A stretch of DNA of 64,000 nucleotides, taken from assembly GCA_029983685.1 (NCBI GenBank), contig JASBZA010000002.1, positions 114,423 to 178,422 of the forward strand. Reading direction: 5' to 3'. Made by a program: the position numbers and the translations under genes. The notes under the pieces were generated by a model. That model saw only the letters and a list, made by a program, of their open reading frames with translations. It searched no databases and was not told where the DNA came from. Of this stretch, positions 52,741 through 61,440 are shown piece after piece; the stretch's first letter is position 1; every line of letters begins with the position of its first letter. Source of the stretch: Oscillospiraceae bacterium. GTDB taxonomy: Bacteria > Bacillota > Clostridia > Saccharofermentanales > Fastidiosipilaceae.

Positions 52741-53511
52741 CTATTCTCCGTAAAGGTTGGAACCGGAGTAAATTTCCCACATCTCGCGCTGCAGTTGCTT
52801 CATGATGCTTTTTTGTTCTTCTTCCGACAAATCCGAGACCTTCTGGCCGAAAACATAATTTTCCAAATCCAATTCCTTAATCATCATCTTGGTATGGAAA
52901 ATATTGGATTGCTCGACGTTGACATCCGTTGCTTCGTAAAGGGCCAGGGTCTCTTCGGAAATATAATCCTGGATAGACCCGATTTCATGGTCGATAAAAT
53001 ATTTCTTGCCGGCCTCGTCCCTGGTAAAGCCACGGACTCTGTAATCAATCGTCATGATGTCGGAGTCAAAGCTGGAAATCAGGAAATCCAGCGTGTTCAA
53101 AGGGGATATGGTCCCGCAAGTCGCCACCTCGATATCGACACGGAAGGTGGAAATGGTCTGGTCGGGATGGTACTCGGGGAAGGTGTGAACCGTGATATGA
53201 CTCTTGTCTAAATGCGCCAGAATTTTGTCTTCGTAGTCGTTTAAACGCAATTCTTCGTTGGCAATAAGAAAATTTACCGATGCACCCTGGGGCTCGTAGT
53301 CTTGCCTGGAAATATTCAAGACTTTGGCATTAATCCCGCTGCTGACTTCCATAAGAATATTGGTAAGCCGGTCGGAATTGTACTGGTTGTCAATATAGGA
53401 AACGTATGCCTGCCTCTCTTCTCGGGTCTTGGCATAACAGACATCGTAAATATTATAACTGAGCGTCTTCGTGAGATTATTAAATCCGTAGAGAACTAAT
53501 TTTTCATGCAT
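52741..53511 (-). CDS. speD: S-adenosylmethionine decarboxylase proenzyme (class 1A, SpeD)
   Basis: 256 residues, the E. coli-type length. Self-cleavage site K103-S104-H105 in HLDKSHITVHTFPEYHPD produces the pyruvoyl group from Ser104; ATCGTISPLNTLDFL contains the conserved Cys. It makes decarboxylated SAM, the aminopropyl donor for SpeE. First gene of the polyamine operon, divergent from the zinc-ribbon gene across a 127-bp promoter region. Confidence 0.94.
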   Translation of the reverse strand: MHEKLVLYGFNNLTKTLSYNIYDVCYAKTREERQAYVSYIDNQYNSDRLTNILMEVSSGINAKVLNISRQDYEPQGASVNFLIANEELRLNDYEDKILAHLDKSHITVHTFPEYHPDQTISTFRVDIEVATCGTISPLNTLDFLISSFDSDIMTIDYRVRGFTRDEAGKKYFIDHEIGSIQDYISEETLALYEATDVNVEQSNIFHTKMMIKELDLENYVFGQKVSDLSEEEQKSIMKQLQREMWEIYSGSNLYGE

Positions 53512-53638
53512 GACTTTCTGTCACCTCACTTATAAGATGAAGTTTACGCTAACGCCTAGCCGTAGAACTTAGCTATCATAGCAGATATGCGTTATAATTG
53601 GGCACACGAATTTTCATTTCTCTAGGAGGAATTATCAG

Positions 53639-55843
53639 ATGAAATGCCCGACCTGCGGCAAAACCATAAAGGAGAGTGACCAATATTGTCCTTTTTGCGG
53701 GAGCCCTACCGGCGTCGGAGGGGCTTCGGATGAGGCCGAAGCTCATGCACCTGCGACGGAGGAAACTTCACCGAACCAGGCGGACACGTCGAACTCTGCC
53801 GAGTCTGAACCGGCGGACTCCTCTAAGCCTTCCGATACACCGGTCAACCAGCCCAGCTACTATAAGCCCATGGATGCCAGCGGCGCTTTCCTGCCCGGTG
53901 CCGGCTTTAACGGTCTAAGTTCTCCTGAACCCAAGCCCGAGCCCAAGTCTAAGATCGATTACGACACTTATCCCGAAGGCTTTACCGGTCCCGGTGCGTC
54001 CTCTTATGTAAATAACAGCGATGACGAAACAGCTACAGACAACGAGCCCGAGTCTTCCGATTCCGATACGATTTCGGATACGGCGGCCCATGCCTTCTTC
54101 TATACCGATGAAGATGAAGATAAAAGGAAGTGGGTCTATTACGGCCTGATCGGCCTGGGCGTCATCCTGCTCATTTTGCTCTTTATTTTTATTATCCGAG
54201 GTATTAACGGCAGGCGTGATATCGATAATACCAAGTCTCACCATTCCACCGACGGTACGGATCAGACCGACAAGACCGAGGAAGTCAGTTTCCAGACCAA
54301 AGAAACACTGAGTCCTATTACCGGCTTTACCCTACCTAACGGATCGGTGGTCGAACCTCCCACAGGCGGCGGTATTATCTACGTAAGTCCTTTTGCCACG
54401 CCCACACCGGAACCCACCCCGACGCCTGAGCCTACGCCTACCCCCAGCCCTACACCGGCTCCGACACCTACACCCGAGCCCAGCCCCACTCCCGAACCGA
54501 CGCCTGAACCGACAAGTCCCTCTACGGTCGAGCCGACTCCGGCTCCCTCTAGTACGGAAGCTCCTTCTTCCGCCTCCAAGCCATCCCCTACGCCGGTTCC
54601 CCCTTCACCCACGCCCCGTCCCACCACTTCTCGAGTCGTTTCCGTGGATGAGAGCGAGGGTCAGGCCCTTTTGACCTATGTGCAAAACAATCTCCAGAAC
54701 CTTAACACCATCCCTGATGGGAAAACATCTACCCCGATTCAGCCCATGGAGTTTCCGCAATTTCAGGATATCCGAAACCTGGATGACAACCAGTTGGTAA
54801 AGCTCTTTGCCTCCAAGGCTTTATCCCATATCAATCCCAAGGGCAGTGCCAACCCCTTTGACACACCGGAATTTACCTTGGACCAGTTCCAAGATTTTCT
54901 CCGGGCCAAAGTAAACGACCGCTTGGAGCTAAATCCCAAGTCCTCATACGATTTGGCCCCTTACGTTTATAAAGACGGTGTTTTCAAACTGGATAAGTCG
55001 GCCCAGGAAGTGGAAGAAAAACAGGACAATACCGTCCTTCCTACCGAACTTTTCGTGAACCTGGTCCAGCAGGCGGATGACACCTATGTAGCGCGCTTCA
55101 TCCCGCTTTACTTTGTCCAAAAATCCGAACTCGATTCTTCGGGAAAACCTTCTACCTACCGCGAAATACGTGACAACCAGGGCCAACTGATCGGTATCAG
55201 TACCGACCAAACCGACGCTATCCCGAGACAGATTCGATACCTGGATAATTCAACGGATGTTATTTACTACATTGATAAGGCGTACATCACCGAGGTATGC
55301 CCCTATGTCGATTATCGTCTGGAGAAGAATGCTTCGGGCGGCTTCAATATTCTGTCTCGAATCGAATATCCGGCTCCCGTGGTATCGGGAATAGACAAAC
55401 CCGTCGGCACCGGGAGCTCTTCTCAGACCGAGACCGATAAAACAACTCCCCAGCCGACCGGCGAAGGCAGTGATGAAAGCTTTAGCTCCAAAACGAAGCC
55501 CTCCGAAGGCGAACCCGATGTCGACAAAGCTTTAGTAAAAGCTGTTGAAGACTTGCTTCATATCAGAGAATCTTTTGAATCCCTGGGTCCTGTGAAGATA
55601 ACCGATAAGAAGGGCGTGGGCCTTTATTATCTGGAGGCCGACCCTAAGGTAGCCACCAAGGCCACCTTGCCCGAAAACACGGAATTTCTGGTTTTCGAAT
55701 ACGGTAATCCCGATTATATGATTGGTATTGTAAACGACAGCCAGGACAGCAACATCGGCTTTGTCCGCGAGAAGTTGTTTGACGAAGGCCGCCTTGAATT
55801 TGTTGAAGTTACCAACCCATCTGCAACGACGGAGGAACAGTAA
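53639..55843 (+). CDS. Zinc-ribbon membrane protein with Pro/Thr-rich wall-spanning stalk
   Basis: 734 residues. Zinc ribbon C3-P-T-C6 and C17-P-F-C20 at the N-terminus, an acidic disordered linker to about 160, one membrane helix (about 165-187, [20 protein letters not shown]), and then a Pro/Thr-rich region (252-330) of TPEP/TPTP units that can span the wall. The last 400 residues are extracellular, with a possible beta domain near 620-730 (SH3-like or stress-type). The zinc ribbon is inside the cell and the stalk outside, so it could transmit a wall or surface signal. AGGAGG precedes the ATG. No family is recognised for the extracellular part. Confidence 0.8.
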   Translation: MKCPTCGKTIKESDQYCPFCGSPTGVGGASDEAEAHAPATEETSPNQADTSNSAESEPADSSKPSDTPVNQPSYYKPMDASGAFLPGAGFNGLSSPEPKPEPKSKIDYDTYPEGFTGPGASSYVNNSDDETATDNEPESSDSDTISDTAAHAFFYTDEDEDKRKWVYYGLIGLGVILLILLFIFIIRGINGRRDIDNTKSHHSTDGTDQTDKTEEVSFQTKETLSPITGFTLPNGSVVEPPTGGGIIYVSPFATPTPEPTPTPEPTPTPSPTPAPTPTPEPSPTPEPTPEPTSPSTVEPTPAPSSTEAPSSASKPSPTPVPPSPTPRPTTSRVVSVDESEGQALLTYVQNNLQNLNTIPDGKTSTPIQPMEFPQFQDIRNLDDNQLVKLFASKALSHINPKGSANPFDTPEFTLDQFQDFLRAKVNDRLELNPKSSYDLAPYVYKDGVFKLDKSAQEVEEKQDNTVLPTELFVNLVQQADDTYVARFIPLYFVQKSELDSSGKPSTYREIRDNQGQLIGISTDQTDAIPRQIRYLDNSTDVIYYIDKAYITEVCPYVDYRLEKNASGGFNILSRIEYPAPVVSGIDKPVGTGSSSQTETDKTTPQPTGEGSDESFSSKTKPSEGEPDVDKALVKAVEDLLHIRESFESLGPVKITDKKGVGLYYLEADPKVATKATLPENTEFLVFEYGNPDYMIGIVNDSQDSNIGFVREKLFDEGRLEFVEVTNPSATTEEQ
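54392..54628 (+). repeat. Pro/Thr-coding minisatellite
   Basis: Short near-repeats of the ACACCTACGCCTGAG type encode TPTPEP units over about 79 codons inside the zinc-ribbon gene. Such low-complexity repeats vary in copy number between strains. No CRISPR-like spacing is present. Confidence 0.8.
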
Positions 55844-55849
55844 AGTAAG

Positions 55850-56434
55850 ATGACATCCCGAAAAATCTCCTCTCTCACCGTTTACTGCGGTTCCTCCCCG
55901 GGTAAGAAGCCAGTTTACCAAAAGGCAGCAGAAGACCTGGGTTCTTTTTTGGCCAAAAATAAAATTAAGCTGATTTACGGCGGCGGTCAAAGAGGCCTCA
56001 TGGGGGCTTTGGCCGATAGTTGCATGAAAGACGGTGGCCGGGTCATGGGAATCATTCCGGACTTCATGGTCGACCTGGAATGGGCCCATCCCGATATCCA
56101 AGACTTGAAAATCGTCTCCTCCATGACGGCACGAAAAGAATTACTCTTGAACGAAGCGGATGCCATTATGGTCTTGCCGGGCGGTATCGGAACCTTGGAA
56201 GAATTCTCCGAAGTTTTATCCTGGAGCCAGCTGGGCTTACACAAAAAGCCCATCGGTTTTTACAATGTGGAAGGCTTCTATGATAGTTTTCTGACCTTCT
56301 TAAACCATATGATTGATGAAGGTTTTTGCCCTATCTCCTCCTTGGACTTGATTCTGGTTGACGAAGATTTGCCGACACTCTTTTCTCGTATGGCTACCTT
56401 TGTCCATCACGGCCGAAAAAAGATCCAAGACTAG
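55850..56434 (+). CDS. LOG-family nucleotide phosphoribohydrolase
   Basis: 194 residues. Family motifs: YGGGQRGLMGALADSCMKDG near residue 45, MTARKELLLNEADAIMVLPG and PGGIGTLEEFSEVLSWSQLG near 105-128, the PGG-x-G-T-x-x-E signature. LOG proteins hydrolyse 5'-monophosphates of cytokinin-type or other nucleosides; in bacteria they are often stress- or purine-linked. It starts 6 bp after the zinc-ribbon gene stop, so it shares that transcript. Confidence 0.92.
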   Translation: MTSRKISSLTVYCGSSPGKKPVYQKAAEDLGSFLAKNKIKLIYGGGQRGLMGALADSCMKDGGRVMGIIPDFMVDLEWAHPDIQDLKIVSSMTARKELLLNEADAIMVLPGGIGTLEEFSEVLSWSQLGLHKKPIGFYNVEGFYDSFLTFLNHMIDEGFCPISSLDLILVDEDLPTLFSRMATFVHHGRKKIQD

Positions 56435-56518
56435 GCTTTATCTTTAAGAATTGTTTACGGAAAAACAAATTGCTCCTTAAATTGTCGTGCTACTATGAAA
56501 ACACTTAATTCATGGTGT

Positions 56519-56543
56519 GGGTCCGGGCTTATTTTCCTGACCC
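56519..56543 (+). terminator. Possible weak terminator after the LOG gene
   Basis: GGGTC (56519-56523) and GACCC (56539-56543) form a 5-bp stem followed by GTTTTAT. It is short, so partial termination at best between the LOG gene and the YIP1-like gene. Confidence 0.3.
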
Positions 56544-56578
56544 GTTTTATGCGAGAAAAGGATGGTGCATAGCTAAGT

Positions 56579-57520
56579 ATGGCACGCTATTGCTTCTATT
56601 GTGGTCGAAAATTGAAGGAGGGCGAGCGGTGTGATTGTCGAGACTGCCAACAACAGACCTCTAATACATCCGATAAGTCTGCCTCCGGTTCCGGCGAGGC
56701 AGGCGGAACAAACGGATCCTCCGGGTCTAAAACTTCCGGGAGCTCCACTTATTCCTATGCCCATAGTAGCCAAACGGGTTCGACCCATAGCACTTACGGC
56801 CACCGAGCCGGTAATTCGAAGGCTAAGAAGTCCAATTTTTCTTTTAGATCCGTCTTACATTCTTTACGTAAACTCTTTACCAAGCCTACCGCCATTATTG
56901 AAGATGCCAAGACAGCCGGGGTGGCCCGTATTATTATTTATAACCTCATTGCTGCCCTGCTTTTCTCGGTCCTTTTATTAATCTTCGTACTATTTTCGTC
57001 TATTTCCAGGCTGAGCCTCTTGCGCCAAGTGGAATTATCCACCAGTACGCTCATGGGCCAAGCCCTCTTAACCATGCTGCGCGGTTTTATTTCCGCCATG
57101 GTGATTGCCTTCCTCAGGGTCTTTTTCGCCTACATCACCTTGCGCGTTGTAGCCCGGCAAAAACATAATTTCCTAACCCTCTTTCGTATGTATCTCCCCG
57201 GTACTTATTACGAAATCCTCGTTACGATTTTCGCCCTGCTCTTTGTGGGCGGGCCGGGTTTAAGGTCTTTGGTCATGCTGATTGCGGGCCTATCAATTCG
57301 CACCCTGATTGACTATGTCAGCTACAAGCATACCTTGAAACTCCAAGACGATCGACTCCTGGTCCAAAATGCGCTTATCAATATTTTGCTCTTCATATCA
57401 ATGTCTTTCCTCTTGAATTTCGCCGTTCCCAATCTGACCAACTTCAACATTTTGCCTGCCGATAAGCCCGGCGGCTTTACACCCAACCTGACTGCTTATA
57501 CTATTGAATCAAGAATTTAA
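56579..57520 (+). CDS. Zinc-ribbon YIP1-like membrane protein
   Basis: 313 residues. A Cys-rich N-terminus (C5, C8, C18, C20, C23) forms a small zinc-binding ribbon, then a Ser/Gly/Thr-rich linker to about residue 85, then about five membrane helices (IIYNLIAALLFSVLLLIFVL, MVIAFLRVFFAYITLRVVA, YYEILVTIFALLFVGGPGL and others), a Yip1-type layout. Its function is unknown. The ribosome site is distant and weak. Second protein of this cluster with a cytosolic zinc ribbon linked to membrane helices, so the genes probably work together. Confidence 0.72.
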   Translation: MARYCFYCGRKLKEGERCDCRDCQQQTSNTSDKSASGSGEAGGTNGSSGSKTSGSSTYSYAHSSQTGSTHSTYGHRAGNSKAKKSNFSFRSVLHSLRKLFTKPTAIIEDAKTAGVARIIIYNLIAALLFSVLLLIFVLFSSISRLSLLRQVELSTSTLMGQALLTMLRGFISAMVIAFLRVFFAYITLRVVARQKHNFLTLFRMYLPGTYYEILVTIFALLFVGGPGLRSLVMLIAGLSIRTLIDYVSYKHTLKLQDDRLLVQNALINILLFISMSFLLNFAVPNLTNFNILPADKPGGFTPNLTAYTIESRI

Positions 57521-57545
57521 TAATCCTTAGGAGACTAGTAAGTAT

Positions 57546-58256
57546 ATGAGCCATTTTCACCGCGAACTTGTAGAGTGCCCTTATTGTTTTAATGAAGAAG
57601 ATATCGTCATTTGGGATAGCGTGGATGCCGGTTTAGACCCGGATTTAAAAGAGAAGATTCTCCAAAAAGACCTGCAGAATTTCTATTGTCAAAATTGTAA
57701 CCGGGTTTACCTTTTAGAAAAACCCTTCTTTTATATTGATCGCGGCCAAAAACTAGTCTTCTACTACAGCCCCGGACACGGTGATTTTAATAAGGAAGGA
57801 TCCCGTCAGCCCAACGGCAGCCTAAGAGAAGATTTGGGCTCGGCACTTCCGACGAACTTTGCTTTTCCTCTGGAGGGTTTTCGCCTCCGCCTCGTCTCGT
57901 CCTACAACCATTTAATCGAGAAAATTCATATCTTCGACGAAGGCTATAACGACCGTATTATAGAAGTCGTTAAGGTCGCCTTAGACCAACGCATCCGACA
58001 AGACCAAAAAATCCGGTCCCAAGAATCAGAACCGGATTTACCTTTGGATTTACTATTTTTAAGTCAGGCCCAAAATCAGCTGATTTTTCAGTTTCTTAAG
58101 GAAGACGGCCAGTGGGACCAGGTCGCTTTGGAAGAACAGGTTTATAAGCAAGCCTTGAGTCTTCTGGAAAGCTTCCTGCCTGAAGAAGGAGCCTGGGATA
58201 TTGTAGACCGGACTTATGCCGGCCTACTCAGTCACTACGCTTCAGAATCGCTTTGA
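57546..58256 (+). CDS. CpXC-type zinc protein of unknown function
   Basis: 236 residues. C11-P-Y-C14 and C48-Q-N-C51 fit the CpXC zinc domain. The rest shows FYYSPGHGDFN and a C-terminal helical region. It is 25 bp downstream of the YIP1-like gene, completing a three-protein zinc-ribbon cluster with the LOG enzyme. Its 3' end overlaps the end of clpC on the opposite strand by 22 bp. AGGAGA lies upstream of the ATG. Confidence 0.78.
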   Translation: MSHFHRELVECPYCFNEEDIVIWDSVDAGLDPDLKEKILQKDLQNFYCQNCNRVYLLEKPFFYIDRGQKLVFYYSPGHGDFNKEGSRQPNGSLREDLGSALPTNFAFPLEGFRLRLVSSYNHLIEKIHIFDEGYNDRIIEVVKVALDQRIRQDQKIRSQESEPDLPLDLLFLSQAQNQLIFQFLKEDGQWDQVALEEQVYKQALSLLESFLPEEGAWDIVDRTYAGLLSHYASESL

Positions 58257-60847
58257 TGCTCTTCTGCCTCTACTTCTGCCTTATCCTTTTCTCCGTCACC
58301 GGATGCTACGGTCTGTAAGGAGTTCGGAACCGGTGTAAAGACCAGGCCGTTTTCATCGGCACTGAGACTTACCGTAGCGCCTCTTTCGATGACACCGTCC
58401 AGCATAAGTTCTGCCAAGCGGTCCTCCACATCAGTCTGAATCTTACGGTTCAGAGGTCTGGCACCGTATTTAATGTCTGCACCTTCTTTGGCAATCCATG
58501 AAACAGCCTTGTGGTCCGGTTGCAAACGGATTTCTACATCTTTTAAACGTGTCGTCAACTGCTTCAACAGAATCTCGACAATAGCTTCCATGGATTCTTG
58601 GCCTAACATATGGAAGAAGACGATATCATCTACCCTGTTCAAGAACTCGGGGTTGAAAGTTTGTTTCAACTCGCCTAAGACCAATTCCTTAGCTTCCTCA
58701 TAAGACCTGCCTCCGTAGAGGTTTTCATCCAAGTCTACGACATTATCATCGTACGGATGCGCAAAGCCGATGGTTCTGCCCTCCGCCGACGTCAGAAGTC
58801 TGGCACCGATGTTGGAGGTCATGATGATGATGGTGTTGCGGAAGTCCACCGTCCTGCCTTGTCCGTCGGTCAACCTGCCGTCATCCAGGATCTGGAGCAT
58901 GATGTGGAAGATATCCGGGTGAGCCTTCTCAATTTCATCAAACAGAATGACACTGTAAGGACGTCTCCTGACCGCTTCTGTCAACTGGCCGGATTCTTCG
59001 TAACCGACATAGCCCGGAGGCGATCCGATGAATTTGTTGACGTCGAATTTCTCCATGTATTCGGACATGTCGAAACGAATCAGAGCTTTCTCATCACCGA
59101 ACATCTCGATAGCCAGGGCTTTGGCCAACTCGGTTTTACCGACACCCGTGGTACCCATGAATATAAAAGAACCTACAGGTCTTGAAGGATTCTTCAAGCC
59201 CAGACGACCACGTCGAATGGCTCTGGATACTGCTTCAACCGATTCATCCTGGCCGATTACCCGCTTCTTCAAGGCGGCATCCAAATTCTTCAGACGTTCC
59301 TGGTCTTCTTCGGTCAGTCTGGTGACAGGGATACCGGTCCAGTCGGAAACGATGTTGGCAATGGTTTCTTCGGTCAGACGATTGTGCTCAAAGTCCACTG
59401 AACGCTTCCAATGGGTCTTCAGCTGGTTTCTCTTCTCCTCAAGCTGTAACTCTTTTTTCCTCAGTTCGGCAGCCTGCTCGAATTCTTCCTTCTCGGCCGC
59501 TTCCTGTTTCTCTTCTTCGGTTACACGAAGCTCTTCTTCCAGTTCACGCAACTCATCGGGTTCGGTGAAATTACTTAGACGAATCTTGGAACAGCCTTCG
59601 TCGATGAGGTCTATGGCCTTATCGGGCAAGAAACGGTCAGTAATATAACGCACCGATAAGTTGACGGCCGCTTCGATGGCTTCATCGGTAATCTTAACAC
59701 CGTGGTGGGCCTCATACTTATCCTTAAGGCCTTGCAAGATTAAGATAGAGTCTTCCGGACTGGGTTCTTCCACCATGACCGGTTGGAAACGTCTGGACAA
59801 AGCCTTGTCCTTCTCTATATATTTTCTGTACTCATCAATAGTTGTCGCACCAATGATTTGCAACTCACCTCTGGCCAACAGCGGTTTCAAGATGTTGGCA
59901 ACATCCAGGGAACCTTCACCGCCGCCGGCTCCGACAATCATATGAAGCTCATCGATAAAGAGAATGGTGTTGTCCGCTTCAATAGCTTCGTTTAAAGCCT
60001 TTTCAATTCGCTCTTCAAACTCGCCACGGTACTTGGCACCGGCCACCATAGACGTTAAGTCCAGGGCAATTAAACGCTTGTCTTTAAGGTCATCCGGCAT
60101 GTCGCCTTCGATAATCTTGGTTGCCAAACCTTCGGCAATAGCAGTCTTACCGACACCCGGTTCACCGATGAGGACAGGGTTGTTCTTGGTTCTCCTGACC
60201 AAAATCTGCATAACACGGTTAATTTCGTCACTCCGGCCGATAACAGGGTCTATCTTTTGGTCTCGAACCATCTGGGTCAAGTCCTTACCGTATTGATCCA
60301 AGGTCGGTGTGTCACTGTCTCGGTTAGAGCGCTCGGATCCGCCACCTGTCATATTTCTGATACCGGAGCCGCTCTTAGCACTGCTGTCGGCTGAAGTTTG
60401 GCGGAATAAATTTACGTAGAGCTGCTTAATATCGATACCTAAAGTTACCAACACGCGGTAACCGACACTTTGGCCTTCACGTAAAATACCCGCCAAAAGA
60501 TGCTCGGGATTGATGGTATCTTGCCCTCTCCTGTTACCTTCATAAATGGCCATCTCCAGCACACGCTTGGTTCTGGGTGTCAACAGTTGCATCAGGTTTT
60601 CAACTGACGTATTATCAGTGACCTCGATATCACGAGGCGTGCGGCCGTTGACCCGGGCCAGGGTTTCCATATAAATATCATAAGTAAGACCGGCTTGGTT
60701 CAGAGCCTCGAAAGCATCGCCGCTTCCTTCAGCTAAAATACCGGCAATTAAATGTTCCGATCCGATATAGTCCTGATCGAAGGCCATAGCGGTTTCGTAA
60801 GCCTTGACGAACACATCGGCCGTTCTGTCGTTATAGCGCATTATCAT
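58235..60847 (-). CDS. clpC: ClpC ATPase (AAA+ unfoldase)
   Basis: 870 residues. The Clp N domain (DQDYIGSEHLIAGILAEGSG) spans about residues 1-150; AAA1 Walker A GEPGVGKTAIAEG; a UVR-type middle helix EEEKQEAAEKEEFEQAAELR; AAA2 Walker A GTTGVGKTELAKALA with Walker B ILFDEIEKAHPDIF. It unfolds proteins for ClpP and needs an adaptor such as MecA or McsB. The C-terminal tail (about 20 acidic residues) is longer than usual. GGAGG lies 9 bp before the ATG. Directly downstream of ctsR with no mcsA or mcsB. Confidence 0.97.
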   Translation of the reverse strand: MIMRYNDRTADVFVKAYETAMAFDQDYIGSEHLIAGILAEGSGDAFEALNQAGLTYDIYMETLARVNGRTPRDIEVTDNTSVENLMQLLTPRTKRVLEMAIYEGNRRGQDTINPEHLLAGILREGQSVGYRVLVTLGIDIKQLYVNLFRQTSADSSAKSGSGIRNMTGGGSERSNRDSDTPTLDQYGKDLTQMVRDQKIDPVIGRSDEINRVMQILVRRTKNNPVLIGEPGVGKTAIAEGLATKIIEGDMPDDLKDKRLIALDLTSMVAGAKYRGEFEERIEKALNEAIEADNTILFIDELHMIVGAGGGEGSLDVANILKPLLARGELQIIGATTIDEYRKYIEKDKALSRRFQPVMVEEPSPEDSILILQGLKDKYEAHHGVKITDEAIEAAVNLSVRYITDRFLPDKAIDLIDEGCSKIRLSNFTEPDELRELEEELRVTEEEKQEAAEKEEFEQAAELRKKELQLEEKRNQLKTHWKRSVDFEHNRLTEETIANIVSDWTGIPVTRLTEEDQERLKNLDAALKKRVIGQDESVEAVSRAIRRGRLGLKNPSRPVGSFIFMGTTGVGKTELAKALAIEMFGDEKALIRFDMSEYMEKFDVNKFIGSPPGYVGYEESGQLTEAVRRRPYSVILFDEIEKAHPDIFHIMLQILDDGRLTDGQGRTVDFRNTIIIMTSNIGARLLTSAEGRTIGFAHPYDDNVVDLDENLYGGRSYEEAKELVLGELKQTFNPEFLNRVDDIVFFHMLGQESMEAIVEILLKQLTTRLKDVEIRLQPDHKAVSWIAKEGADIKYGARPLNRKIQTDVEDRLAELMLDGVIERGATVSLSADENGLVFTPVPNSLQTVASGDGEKDKAEVEAEEHQSDSEA

Positions 60848-60889
60848 AGGTTTCTACCTCCAAATAAGTGATGATTCTTATAGGCATGT

Positions 60890-61369
60890 TTAAATATTTT
60901 CTTCGTTATAAAGGAGAATCTGGATGAGGAGATTTTTCAAAATCGTCATCCGTACTTCCGCTACCATGTCCGTGGATATAGCTTCCAAGGTGGAATCCGA
61001 GGTCGCCGCCATCAAAAGACTCGCCGTATAAGGGTCAATGATGTCGTGGTCCAGGAAATTTTCGATATAAACATCTGCTTCCTGCTGACTCAGGTGGTCA
61101 CCCAAAGCATTAACAGTATGCATAATGTAAGAGGCCTTATCTCGGCCGGTATCGATCTGGTAAATTCGGATGTAACCGCCGCCGCCTCGCCTGCTCTCCA
61201 CACGATAGCCCTGGCCGTTAGTAAAGCGAGTGGAAAGGACATATGTAATCTGCGAAGGCACACAGTTTACCTCATCCGCCAGACTGCCTCTGGTGAACTC
61301 AGCCAAACCATGGTTCTCTTCGAGCATCTCCTTAATCATTTCTTCAATGATGTCACTAATCTTAGCCAT
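60890..61369 (-). CDS. ctsR: CtsR heat-shock repressor
   Basis: 159 residues. The winged helix is ISDIIEEMIKEMLEENHGLA then RGSLADEVNCVPSQITYVLS, and the tetraglycine-like RRGGGGYIRI matches the CtsR DNA-contact wing (thermosensor glycine loop). It represses clpC and itself through the operator at 61389-61405. The operon is ctsR-clpC only; McsA/McsB, which release CtsR in Bacillus, are not here. Confidence 0.95.
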   Translation of the reverse strand: MAKISDIIEEMIKEMLEENHGLAEFTRGSLADEVNCVPSQITYVLSTRFTNGQGYRVESRRGGGGYIRIYQIDTGRDKASYIMHTVNALGDHLSQQEADVYIENFLDHDIIDPYTASLLMAATSDSTLEAISTDMVAEVRMTILKNLLIQILLYNEENI

Positions 61370-61388
61370 CCTAGCACCCTTTCTTGTC

Positions 61389-61436
61389 TTTGACTATCTT
61401 TGACATTTATTATATAAAAAAATTCGCCCTTGTCAA
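61389..61436 (-). promoter_or_regulatory. ctsR-clpC promoter with CtsR operator
   Basis: Minus strand: TTGACA (61436-61431), 16-bp spacer, TATAAT (61414-61409), both perfect. Just downstream TGTCAAA-GAT-AGTCAAA (61405-61389) matches the CtsR heptad repeat with its 3-bp spacer and covers the start site. Confidence 0.88.
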
Positions 61437-61440
61437 GGAC

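Noticed and set aside
54392..54628. Repeat tract as a CRISPR array
   Set aside because: The units are short, degenerate and translate in frame as a Pro/Thr stalk, with no unique spacers.
55850..56434. LOG gene as plant-type cytokinin synthesis
   Set aside because: LOG homologues are common in bacteria with other roles, and no isopentenyltransferase is present.
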